In this document: piece by piece, positions 1-10,806 of the stretch
Position numbering within the stretch: the first letter of the stretch is position 1
Layout of the letters: every line of letters starts with the position of its first letter
NCBI GenBank assembly: GCA_029891345.1
Contig: CM057000.1
Coordinates: 130,045,663 to 130,109,662, forward strand
From: Dryococelus australis
Taxonomy: Eukaryota > Arthropoda > Insecta > Phasmatodea > Phasmatidae
Reading direction: 5' to 3'
DNA: 64,000 nt
Position numbers and translations under genes: made by a program
The notes under the pieces: model-generated
The model's database searches: none
What the model was told of the DNA's origin: nothing
What the model saw: only the letters and a program-made list of their open reading frames with translations

Positions 1-790
1 GGGTATGGTACTTGGATGCTGAGGCCAAGTTTCCTTAGATTGATACAGCCATGCAGGTCCAGACCACCACAGAGGATTTTCCACAAGCCTAGCAGGGGTG
101 AGGACACGTGATACACAATCAGCTGGATTGTCAACACTCGGAACATGCCACCAACATTCTGAGGAGGCCTATTCTTGGATTTTGCTAGTCCTGTTAGCCT
201 CAAAGGTTTTCCACTGGTGTGGAGAGGCCTGAATCCATGCCAAAACAACAGATGAACCAGTCCATTCATACACTTCTCTCTGGGGCAGGGAGAAAGCATA
301 AACTTCAGTTACTGTTTGTAGACAATAAGCTAAGAGGAGAGCAGCACATAGTTCCAGATGTGGGAGGGTCACCTTTTTCAAGGGTGCGACCTTAGACTTT
401 GCGAGTAATAGGTGAGTTGAAATGACACCTGAAGCTGATACTAGTCATTGGTAGACAACTACAGTGTATCACTTCTTTGAACTATTGGCAAATCCATGCA
501 CTTCTATGGCTGAATGGGCCTGGGGGTAAATGAAGCAGCGAGGAATCAAAATTGTTGAACAACATGGCAATTCACTTCTTATGGCTTCCTATTTTTCAAC
601 TACATTATGAGGAGCTGGACTGTCCCAGCCGATATTAGCCAGCACAGGTATTGCATGAGGTGCTTGGTCAAGACCATCGGAGGCGACAGCCATCCCAAGG
701 GGTCGAGTATGCAAGCTATGTGTGACAAGATCCCTTATTTTGTGAACACAGGGTGTCTAAGTTGAAAATAATGCGAGAAGGTATCCTTAT
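1..790 (-). pseudogene. BEL/Pao pol remnant 1, RT end and RNase H
   Basis: Minus-strand peptides with stops and frameshifts match the RT/RNase H part of BEL/Pao pol: HLELCAALLLA, WTGSSVVLAWIQASPHQWKTF and ANRTSKIQE at about 381-169, and IGWDSP upstream near 630. The same blocks occur in the fuller BEL copy at 17.4-23.5 kb (LRLELCGALLLTQLI, WIDSSPHQLKTFIANRVNVIQE). The element continues beyond the left edge. To the right it is cut by an unclassified repeat and resumes near 2750. It has no coding capacity. Confidence 0.85.
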
Positions 791-859
791 CTGGATTTCA
801 ATGCAGACCCAATACTTTCACACAGGTACTGTCTTCAATTGAGTAGGTTTCTGATGACT

Positions 860-2530
860 GTTGTACATCTTCTGAAGTATAAGGGTATAGATTAATAATT
901 TTACTTGCCCTAACTTATTTTTGTTTATATGTACTACAAATTGTTTGTTTACATTTTTGTGATTTTCATGATAATTTTAGCCCCAAGTTGAATAGGAAGT
1001 AATTTTAATGTATTTTTGATCACCTCTCGAAAATTTAATCATTTTATTTACATTTGTAATTTTTCATAATTTCCGATATTATTTTACGATTTGGACAGTT
1101 GTGTAATCCAAGCTCAAAGTTATGCAAAAACTGTGGTTTGATAATGTGAATAAGTGTCCTCTTTGCACTATTATGAGTTTGGATTGATAAGGTTTGTCCT
1201 ACAAGGTCAGTGTTGCAGATCTAAGTATGACGTCATCGGAAATGATGTGAGTGGCATTTCCAAAAGATGATATCTTGGGGGCGTGAACCCTGTACGTAAG
1301 CTCAGCTCTGCTACTATCGTGGAAGCTTGCGGACCGTTGTAAGCTAGGGCTCCAGCGTTTTGCTGTTAAATTGCTGTCCGCCACCTTAAGACAGGCCTAG
1401 GATAGAATGGCAGAGTGAAATAAGTATGTATGATTGCAAGGGTCCATTTTACAAGGATGTCCTATAGCTTTATTTAGCTTTTTAGTGCAGCTGTTGGAAT
1501 AAGACGCCATCACCTGCGGCTGTACGTAAGATTGGTATTGATTGTACTAGACGTCATCCATGTTCGATATGATTCTTGTTTGTTACATATTTGCACATCA
1601 GTAATAAAGACAGGATAAACTTGTTGATTGTTTATTAGAGGGCGTATTTTAATCTCAGTGGTAAACGAGATAGAGTTGAACTTGTGTTCTCCATGACTGA
1701 AATGGATGCTGAGGGCATGACTAATATGTATGCAAAAAGTAACGTTGAGCCAGATTCTCAGATTAATTAAAATATTTTCACGTAATTAGCTTATTGGTAT
1801 AGCTGTTTGGAGAGGTGAAATTAAGTTTCTATCTCATTCATTATGAACAGCGAATTCCTCAATCACACAATTTTTCCAGTGCCTACTAAAGATTAAATTT
1901 GATTTTTTTTTTTCAACGAATTTGGTAGTGTGTCTGCTTTATTTTTTTATTTTTTTATTTTTAAAGCATCTCGAAAATAAATCTGAGAGTTAAATTTTCT
2001 CTGAAGTGTTTCTTATTTCTGGTAAAAGTGAATTTTTATTGCAAGGGTTTTACTGTAACAGTGGAAAAATGAAAATGTCTTTGCAGTATCTGTTTTTCTG
2101 GGAATATTTTCCATACAAAACGTACCTATGGATGTTTGCGTATATGGTTTGTTTCAGTGAGAAGCTTACTGACCCAGTTTTGTAAGCTACGATATTTGGG
2201 GAGCATTTATCACATAAGTTGACTCGTATGTTACAATTTTGTGCTCGTCTTTTTATCCTACACATGTATCCCATTTTATTGAGTCCAGAAAAGGGAAATT
2301 AAATGTGTTTGATATTTTCTGTGCTGGAACTCTCTACTGAACATGAGAAGCGCGTGGTGTCATTCGCTTACCCCTCCTCACTCCACCCTCCCCCCATCAT
2401 TGTCTTCGCTGATGCCTAGCAGTAGCGAAGCCAGCGCTATGACTGAATATCGTTCTTAACACTTCTGAATATCTAGGTTCTGGTTTCAAACAATTTTTCC
2501 CTTCACAATTTTATTAATTAAAATAAAACT
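860..2530. repeat. Unclassified ~1.65 kb dispersed repeat, copy 1
   Basis: This stretch is similar along its length, in the same orientation, to 6070-7740. Shared blocks include GACGTCATCGGAAATGAT near 1228 versus GACATCATCGGAAATGAT near 6429, a degenerate Pro/Arg-rich block near 1300 versus 6500, the AACAGCGAAT block near 1848 versus 7053, and a GC-richer end near 2340-2420 versus 7545-7625. It interrupts the BEL/Pao remnant. I see no transposase, no clear terminal repeats and no long ORF; class unknown. Confidence 0.6.
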
Positions 2531-2749
2531 GTGTTCAAGTTCATACTCCTCATGAACTTACAGAACTGTAAAATTTTTGTCTATATATTTCTTCTACGAC
2601 AGACTGGAGAGATACGATAGACTGGTGCCCAACAGTAGTGCCGATAAGCGATAAGTCCATCCAAGCTTGTATCCAATACAGATTGGCATCCCAATGAGTA
2701 GGCACGTAATCACGTTGTGCATAGACATAATACAGAACGTAGGTCACGA
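2531..2749. other. Unassigned sequence between repeat copy 1 and BEL remnant
   Basis: A short minus-strand open stretch lies at 2747-2550 but matches no family I recognise. It is not convincingly part of BEL pol or of the neighbouring repeat. Confidence 0.3.
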
Positions 2750-3000
2750 GGAGGTCAGGGGAATTGCTGGAGAACTTCAGCAGTTAAAATCCTCCACGAG
2801 AGAGTAGTTTGTTGCAGGTCCTATCACAATTTTCGAGCAGGTTGAAGATCACTGGTACCTGCAACAGTATCGCCCATGTGGGTGTTTGTTAGCAATACCT
2901 TTGCAGCGAATGGAACGTCTTCCCTCCAATCTTCAGCCAATTGTTGTAATGTTCGTAGAGCAAGGTGTAACATTGAAGTGGCTAAAATAATAGCCTAGCT
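2750..3000 (-). pseudogene. BEL/Pao pol remnant 1, RT catalytic region (decayed)
   Basis: The minus-strand peptide LRTLQQLAEDW...FAAKVLLTNTHMGDTVAGTS matches IRTLQQLAEDERGRFPAAAS...NMYVDDVVTGSS of the second BEL copy. The YVDD catalytic box is mutated to HMGD, so the enzyme is dead. Stops and frame changes follow. Its upstream part lies at 3917-4504, so about 0.9 kb of foreign DNA sits between. Confidence 0.75.
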
Positions 3001-3916
3001 GCAGTTACTGCCCTGGTTCTCTCAGTTGGTCAAGCAATAAGCATGAGACACAAGGGTGCGAATTTTAAATAACAAGAAATTAAATTCCCGTCTTGGAAAA
3101 GTTAGGCCTACTCAGTTTTATTGAACTTTCAAAACCCAATCACTGGTTTACAAACATGAACATGTTGACTAAGTAGACGAAATTTGAACAGCGTCATAGT
3201 AGTAATTAGTTAATGTTCCTTCACTAAATAACTTGCATCATGAGGAAATGTTAAGAAGGCAGGAGGGAAAACAAAAACTTTCCCCCCGACTCCCTAGTGG
3301 CCTCCCACAGCAGCAGAAGAAATTTCGTTGTAAAGATAGTTGTCCGAAAGTAGTTACATTATAATATAAAAATATCACCCGCCACTGGCACTTGCTGGTG
3401 TGGGTAAAGTTTGTTCCGCCTCAATGCTATGTCTTCATCTTGTATTCATTTACTATTGAGCCCAGGGCTCTTGGTACTCAGCTAGGCACATGCAGCTATC
3501 CCATCTCCTAGCTAAGAATTTAAAATTAGAAATTCCCGGGTCTCAAATCCCTTCCAAATGCAGTATTTTACTCTCACTCCTGCTGCTTCCAAATATGAAA
3601 ACCCAGGGTACAAACTCTTACTATTGGCCAAATCCTAGTGCGTTGCAGAGGTTTAGAACAAATACTGCTTACTGCATGAAAACATCAAAAATAAGTTGAA
3701 AAAAACCCTTATCTCAAAACTGATGAAACCTGGCTACGACTTCAAAAACGGCAAACGCACCACAGATAACCACTCGAATATGGCTCTCGAATAAAATCAG
3801 ATAAACTGTACCTGCTCCACGTGGCATCAAAGAAAAATTTAGAATATTATACTCACTAGCAAAAGTAAAGGGTAATCTCAATTTAAAGTCCCGATGAAAA
3901 ATTATAAAAAAAATAC
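3001..3916. other. ~0.9 kb insertion splitting the BEL remnant RT
   Basis: It lies exactly between two adjacent parts of the RT domain of BEL copy 1. Near 3013-3075 there is a weak tRNA-like A-box/B-box pair (CTCAGTTGGTCAAGC ... GGGTGCGAATTTT), suggesting a decayed tRNA-derived SINE. The rest is A+T-rich with no recognisable gene. Confidence 0.4.
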
Positions 3917-4760
3917 CTAACCTGCAAGATTACGAAGGTAACTGGCTGAGCAAACACCATATGTGACTGTATTTAACTGATATTCTTGTACCGGTTCACC
4001 TTTCCTCCAAAGAATACACTGAAAGTCCCTTTGGTCTGGGTGCACGAAAATTTGGTGGTACATCTGTGTAACATCAGCCGTGAAGACAACACTAGGTACA
4101 TGAAAATGCAGCAGGACGTTCAAAATGTCACATTGTAACTTCGGACCACTCAACAACAAATCATTTAGCGAGTACCCTGAGCTGGCCGTAGCTGAGGCAT
4201 CAAACACTACTCTTAGCATAGTGGGACTGCTACTAGGCTTCTGAACAAAATGATGAGGAATAAAATAAGACTTGTGTGGTGCTACTACATGAGGTTTGAT
4301 ATAGTTCATGTGTCCAGTGGCCAAGTAGTCTTGCATGAAGGCCACGTACTGTGTTTCTACTTCTGGTTGTTGTTTGAAACGATGCTCTAATGAATGAGGT
4401 TGTTGATCAGAACTATCTGTATCTGCACTGGTGAAATGCAAAAGTGAATGATGGCGAGATGAATAATGGTGACAAGAAGTGGACAATGGACAGTTTCTCA
4501 TCATGTGGCGTAGTTGTATACAATTGATACAAAGTTTGTGCTCCTTAACACACTCAAACCTTTACCTTGAATTTTTCTGGGTAAACATACTGCAATGGTA
4601 AATAGGATGTTTACCTTTACACACACAACACACTGAGGGTGGAGTAACAAAATATTTACCTGTTGTGGTGACCTTGAACCTTCCGACTAAGGGTAGCTTT
4701 GCGATGACCCAACTTGAAGTGAAGTGGGGCTGATCAGGCTCTCCCCACAACTGCTTCAAC
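3917..4760 (-). pseudogene. BEL/Pao remnant 1, gag zinc knuckles fused to RT
   Basis: The minus-strand ORF at 4504-3917 (195 codons, open) begins within a gag zinc knuckle (RNCPLSTSCHH...RHHSLLHF) and runs directly into the RT entry block (LEHRFKQQPEVETQYVAFMQDYLA), then VVFDASA, SLNDLLLSGP and FTADVTQMY (RT motif A with its Asp). An upstream knuckle CCVCKGKHPIYHC is encoded near 4650. The aspartic protease and its DUF1758-type neighbour, which separate these parts in the other BEL copy by about 0.9 kb, are absent. The ORF ends just before the YVDD motif because of the insertion at 3001-3916. Confidence 0.8.
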
Positions 4761-4794
4761 TGACTTGCATTGCCTCTCAGGAAATGTCAGGAAG

Positions 4795-5560
4795 TTATGC
4801 ATTGTAGGAATTTCCAAGTCCTGTGCAATTAACTCCCACATTTTTCAGAGGTCCCCCACTAACACGTTTCTTAAGGAGATGAAGGAATATGATATCCCAT
4901 TGATATACTGGAAGTTTGAAGGCCTTCAGTGATGCTGCATTTTCATTCACTGTGTATAGACAGTGCCGCATGAATGCTGTAGAGTTCAAGTGGGCAACAG
5001 GAATTTGCAAAATGGTATCTATGTGGTGAGATACAATCAATTGCTAAATATCATATCGGAACACCAATAAGGTCCAAGCAACCTCAAAATGATCACCTGT
5101 CAAAGGCACTGTACTAGTGCGAAAGGCTCATCTTCCAAGGCCAGCTTTAGGTACGTAAATCATTCCACATTGGAAAGGTCCTAGTTATTTACTATCAAGG
5201 TCCCAAATAAATTTGAAAAATTGATCCACGCTGTAAGATTTCCTGGGAAATGAGGAAGTTTAATTGACGGTAGCGTCATTCATGATGAAGGTATAGGCCC
5301 TTTGGGGGCATGGCCTGACTTGGAATTACAGAACACAGTATCTAAAACAGCCATAATAAAATAATATAGATCATAAAACTCATCCAGTCTCTCTGTGTTC
5401 TTACCTTGGTCAAAATCCGAATTGGTCAAGCATTTCAACTCGAAGGTTAAATGATCATTCTCTAAGCTAGTATTGAGGTTAGACAAGTCACAGCACATAG
5501 AAATAAACAGTCAGAATTTTGAACTGTCAGAGTATACCTTATTTGCAAGGGCGCATGGGT
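4795..5560 (-). pseudogene. BEL/Pao remnant 1, gag
   Basis: Two broken minus-strand ORFs match gag of the second BEL copy: TVNENAASLKAFKLPVYQWD at about 4960 versus LNENVSALKTLDIPVDQWD, and ERLDEFYDLYYFIMAVLDT at about 5370 versus ARLADFEEKYFLVMATVDA. The region lies in the correct order upstream of the zinc knuckles. A 5' LTR for this copy was not identified to the right. Confidence 0.7.
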
Positions 5561-6069
5561 ACTGCAGTCTGTTTTCCTCACTCTTCAGGTGACTAGCCAA
5601 CACTTCAGTCTCATTCATGATGTAAATAATGTACAAATGTACTATGTAAACAAACGAGTCTATACAAAGTCCACATTTGATTAGTTGCTCTCACATGTGC
5701 AGCAGTTGATTGCTATCTTGACTTAAACAGCACTGCGATGAAGTTACGATGCCATCTTGCGGTACCTTTTGTTTGTTACCGTTAACCTATATGTATATGT
5801 AATACTTAAAGGTCACAAACTTATTGCGCACCAGTAATCTTTATTAATTACGTGCGCTGATTAACTTTATGTGTAGGATACATTTCTAATCTTCAGATGC
5901 GCACTTACAATTTTCTGCACCATATCCTCACACAAATGGCATCAATCATAGCATAAAGCACAAACAGAAACATGACGAGAACAATACAAGCAAATGAACA
6001 GCCAGCAACTGTTGGTTCTATCCGGCCTGGAGGACCAAATGTCTGGGTTCAGTATAGTGATATAGATTA
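5561..6069. other. Unassigned A+T-rich sequence
   Basis: No ORF, terminal repeat or family similarity recognised. It could contain the untranslated leader of the adjacent BEL remnant. Confidence 0.3.
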
Positions 6070-7740
6070 ACAGGTTTGTTTTGTAACACTTTGTTTTGGT
6101 TCTGTCAGAAGCATATATAACCTATGTTTGTTTATTTACATTTATTTTGCTGATGTTTACAGTGCTAATATTTTTGCAGCCCTGATTCGAGCATATTTTG
6201 GGTCAGAAAATATTTAATCAACTCTCCAAATCTTGAATTTAGTTTTTTTATTTTATACTGTAAAATTATAGATTTTTCTGATATTTTGCATATTAATATT
6301 TTATTAATCTGAGCTCAGAAAGAGATAGAAAACATTTAATAAGTTTTGGAATAGTTACTTTTTTTTTTTCTTTATGTGCCACGTGAGGAGACAGTCTAAG
6401 TGCCCAGCCAGGTTAGACCTCGATGTGTGACATCATCGGAAATGATATAGGTGGCACTTCTGTTATCAATGATTTGAGGGTGTGTGAACCCGTTAATCTA
6501 GCAGCTCTGCCGCCATCATGGAAGCTGTCAGACATACATAAGATATGTCTCCAGCGATCGGCGTAGAATTTGATGTACGCCTTCATAAAATAGGAATAGA
6601 TGCCTCCGTCAGAGCACAATTTGCAGTAGGTACTGGATAGGCTCGTTTAAAGAAGAGGCCATCACATTAATTTTAGATTTTTGAGTGTCACCTGGAAGAC
6701 CGACGTCGTTATCAGTGACAGCTAAGTATACCTGAGTCTGATGGTACAGGATTCTAGCGAACTTCTTTGTTAATGATGAATCAAATATCCTGTAACTGCT
6801 AGACTTTGTATTGAATAATTTTTGTATATAAGAGGACTTAAATGATTCCCAGAGGTTTTTTTGGATAAGGATGTCAGAAATGCACTACTAAAGTTGAGAC
6901 TACGCAGAGTGCATAACTCCGTAATCATGAAAGTGCAATTTTTATTCTGAGCCAGATTACGTCAGTGTATGAACTTTTCCTTACAAATTCTGCTTATTGG
7001 TATAACTATTGGGAGAGTTGAAAGCTTAATTTTAATTTCAGCATACTTTCTGGACAGCGAATCCTATTATTATTATTATTTATTAATTTTTTTTTTTTTT
7101 TTTTACAAAACCGTTTAATTTTCTCATTTTTCATTACTCACAAATATTTTGCTACTATTTCTATCAAATTTTCTGCAATGAAAGACAACAAAGATCAAAG
7201 CTATTTCTACGACTTATGATTCCAGGTAGTGTAGCTTACATTGAGTGTCACCATGATGGAATTGTGTTAGTAATTTTTTCAATAATTCGCATGGATGGGT
7301 GATTTCTGTGGCATGCAAGTGTTGTGGAAAGAGTTTATGTTTGGTTTCAGTACAATTTCGCCATTCCCGTTTGGTAAGTCCCACGCTAGATGGTCTATTT
7401 AATATTATGTAGTTGAAACTGATTTTCCTTGTATATTTCTCAAAGTGTCTATGTTGAATGCTAATTAGTGACCAAGTAATCTCATTGGAAAGTGTTTTTG
7501 TCATGATATTCTTGTTTCCTGTCAGGAATTTGAATCTGAAAACATGACGCTAGTGGCATCATCGGCGCCATATACAAGTCACCTCCCCTACCTTCCCCTC
7601 CATTGTCACGGCTAGCTGCTGCTCACTTGTAAGGCCTGCTATATGCTCACTGTTTGTTCGTTCTTACTTTGAAAAATATCTGGGGCCTTCCATTAAAATA
7701 TAATATCCTTTCTCCATTAAATCTTTATTTACTTTCATGC
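6070..7740. repeat. Unclassified ~1.65 kb dispersed repeat, copy 2
   Basis: This is the direct-orientation partner of 860-2530, clearly diverged but colinear. A minus-strand fragment SFHDGGRAA near 6520 parallels SFHDSSRAEL near 1320, hinting at a shared short ancestral reading frame or simply shared DNA. It contains long A/T runs (7085-7105). It sits 350 bp upstream of the first ZRSR2 exon found. Confidence 0.6.
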
Positions 7741-8091
7741 AATTTACCACAAAAGTGTCCATATTTCAGTGTTTTCTTTTGTTAATTTTCAATGTCGGGG
7801 TGTGAAAGAGTGGACTGTATACTAAACAATCTGACCTATAATCCAGGTAACGACTTAAGACAGTCTCGCAGTGCGAACAGCTGGTAGAATACCAAAATGG
7901 GCCAGCTTCGACGCCACTGTAGCTCCAGCACTCAGGGCGGGAAGTTTAAAACACTAGACCAGCAACCTGGCCCAGACAGGCACAAATTGTATTCCTCTCA
8001 AAAACAGTGAAAGATACTGTCGTCTTGTAATGTGTGTGCAAGTTTAGTTAAAGTTTTGTTTTAAAATGTGATGTGTATGTTCACTTTGCAG
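7741..8091. other. Region upstream of first identified ZRSR2 exon
   Basis: It contains an ATG at 7792 with a good donor (CCAG/GTAACG at 7846/7847), but its phase does not fit the next exon. There is no TATA box and no other candidate. It may be intron or 5' flank. Confidence 0.3.
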
Positions 8092-8183
8092 ACACATACA
8101 GTGGCGGGCTGTGGCTAAGAAAATGATGCGAAAAACAAAGCGTCAGAAGATTGCGCAAGCTAGAGATGCAGCATTGTTAGAAG
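8092..8183 (+). CDS. ZRSR2: ZRSR2-like coding exon 1 of those found (basic N-terminal segment)
   Basis: The acceptor TTTGCAG ends at 8091 and the donor GTAAAA starts at 8184. The first base completes a codon from an earlier exon, followed by 30 codons and one base (phase 1). The peptide (HIQWRAVAKKMMRK..., rich in Lys/Arg and ending RDAALLE) aligns with the KKYRAALKKEKRKKRR...ARLRD region of ZRSR2. There is an in-frame TGA at 8069 and no in-frame ATG between it and the exon, so an upstream coding exon must exist. An alternative acceptor at 8101 (ACAG before TGG, phase 0) is possible. The exon lies downstream of decayed BEL and unclassified repeat DNA, and I see no clear promoter. Confidence 0.8.
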
Positions 8184-9690
8184 GTAAAATTGTTTTGCAC
8201 AATTATTAAACATGTTTATTTTAAAATTGTATTTTTGTAGTATAGTTTGTACAGTAAGTAAAATGTGTTAAAAGGTTGGTAGTTCAAATTGTAAGTGACT
8301 TGGAAGGAAAAATTTTACAAACATTCACAACTGATATATAATTTGTATGTCACTAAAAGAAACTACAAGAACACTAAATACCGTGTTTACACTTAATTAC
8401 CAACCATAGGTGATAAACATGTTAACAAAAGTACCATGTGAAAATCTTTATTAGGTTCCAGAGAAGTGCTTATAAAATATAAGTTTGTTTATTGAACGTA
8501 CTGCTGGTCTGTACCAACAGCACCTTAAAGTGAATTATGACTGGAAAAATAGCGATATTACTTCAGCTGAGAAAATTATTAGTTCAAAGATATCCCAAGC
8601 CACCTTTACAAAATAATTAATAAGTATTCTGTTAGTAAGTAACACAGTTTGCAGTTAGAACAGTTAAATTTAATAAAAAAAATTGTGCCTGTGTAACTCA
8701 GAGTGTAGTCTCAAAGCATCTCGGCATAGCAGTGGAAATATTTAATGAATTGGAACTTGTCAGACACCTGCGTAAAACTGTCTACATTTGACCAAACTCA
8801 TTGAAATTCTCTCTTAAGCATTTTCGTGGCTCGTTTAGGTAGAGAAATGAGGATTAAAACAAGGTTGCACTTAATGTAAAAGTTGATCTTACCAGGGAAG
8901 TGTCAATGGCCTTATATTTAATATTACTTTAACGTATTAATTTGCCATCACGCTGCTTTAAGGTTCTTTCTTTACCACTGGAAATTGTATTAAAACTTAT
9001 GGTGCTGCATTGGTTTGGTTTTCAACATTCACCTGTTTGGAAAGATATCTGCACCCAACTGTAATTAAAATGTCACTTCAGAATTTTTTTTATATAAAAA
9101 AAAAAGGGGGGGGAGGATATCTTTGAAATATCAAACCTTTTTAAAATGTTAAACAAACAAAACAGAATTTTCGCTATATTCTATCAATTAAACAAATTTA
9201 TATTATTTTAGATGGCTCAGTTATAATTATATTTCTGTGTCTAAACTTGGACTACCATCTCAACTCATACATTTAATGAATTAAATTATAACTGGAAAGG
9301 ACTAAAAAAATGAAATTTCAAAATTTTCAGAAAATTCAGCATTTGAAAACTTACATATTGGCTCACATTACAGTTAGTTTGTACAAATTCATTTTGTGTA
9401 GTGCATCTCAGTGCAACAGTACCATAAGTACTCGTCTGTGCATACGTAAAACATATTTACAATGTGACCTAAACTGAAAAAATGTATAAATTAATATACT
9501 CTGTGCATATATATCACATCATTTACTATTAAATGTAGACTTGTTTAATGTGCTGTCAGTGGAAATAATGTATGCATGTCTTGCCTAAAGTCTTAATTTG
9601 GTGCAAGGGGCTACTCACTCACCTCCTACCTAGATGACGTGGGTTTGACATAAGTTTCGGTACAGCACCTTGACTTTTATGCTTTTACTT
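8184..9690. other. Intron 1, first part, nothing recognised
   Basis: A+T-rich sequence with an A-run followed by a G-run (AAAAAAAAAAGGGGGGGG, near 9101-9114). No coding or repeat structure recognised. Confidence 0.4.
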
Positions 9691-10806
9691 TAACAATTGG
9701 GAAGTGCAATTTCAAGAGAGAGTGGCTTCTAAAAACTGATGTTATTGGTCGTCTTTATTCAAGTTGGGTGAAGAAATTTAGTGCCACTGAAGGATTTTGC
9801 ATAGTTTGTGTAACAAAGATTAGTGTAATCAAAGGAATCCAAGGTTTGTCTCAACATGTGGGCACAAGAAAAATGCTTGAATAAGCTAGAACCTCATCAA
9901 CTTCATCTTATTGCTATCAGTCCTAGTACTTCCACTATATTCAATACAGAATCAGGGAGAAATTCTGGTGACATATCATCTCTTTCCCATGTGAAACCAG
10001 TTTAATCTTGCTCTGGTGCTAGTACAATAGCAGTGTACAGTGTTAAGGACTCTACAATGAGAGCAGAAATAATTTGGACTTTGAAGTCTTTAACCTCAGA
10101 TTATTTGGCTTCGTCTAATGGAATTACAGATACATTTCGAGCTATGTTTCCTGGGGCAGTTCCTGACAATTTTTCTGTCTTCAGGAAAAATTAAGTACCT
10201 GATAACAGATGGTATTGGACCTTATTTCAAAGAAAAGATTCTTGAAGATGTACTGCAGTCATCTTGCTACATGATCCAGTATGATGAAACCATCAACAAT
10301 GCCGGGGAAAAATAGCTCCAATCAAGGTTCAATATTGGTTGAATTCCAGTAATTGGGTAGTCCAGTCATTTGAAGACCTTTTCTTGGGCAAGGCAATGGG
10401 GGAAAATCTTGTCAAGCATATCAACTTAGTAATAGACAATGCTCTGATACCCAGACAGTCATTGCTCATGATTGGATCAAATGGCCCAAATGTAAATAAA
10501 AAAGTTCAACACCTCATGAATGAAGATATAAAATCCATGTGCAATAAGCAGCTGTTAAACTTAAGGTCATAATACTTTCCAGAAGGGCCTAGTAAATTTG
10601 GACAGGATATCAGCGATTTGACCATTATTTCAAAGATTGGCCCTCCAGATGGGAGGTTTTTTTTCCCAGATCAAATCGAAACTGTCATTGCCAAACGTAG
10701 GTTTGTGAAACATGTAACTTCATGGTGGCTGACAATGACAGACACATGCAAAAGAGTTCTAGAGCAATGGGATGCCCTGATTGAATACTTCTTTAAGTTC
10801 ATCTGA
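9690..10806 (+). pseudogene. hAT-type transposase pseudogene, N-terminal half
   Basis: Broken + strand frames encode WVKKFSATEGFCIVC (zinc-binding entry domain) near 9770, then LITDGIGPYFKEKI and YMIQYDETINNAG near 10200-10310, LVKHINLVIDNALIP near 10400 and IAKRRFVKHVTSWW near 10690. Order and motifs fit the DDE hAT-like transposases that are common in arthropods. Multiple stops and frameshifts rule out activity. The second half continues at 12668 after a foreign insert. Confidence 0.65.

Noticed and set aside
7792-7846. Possible first ZRSR2 coding exon (ATG...CCAG/GTAACG)
   Set aside because: The exon would end in phase 1, while the next exon needs phase 2 (acceptor 8091) or phase 0 (acceptor 8101). 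Joining it to 8092 gives a TGA within 12 codons, and its peptide does not resemble the ZRSR2 start.
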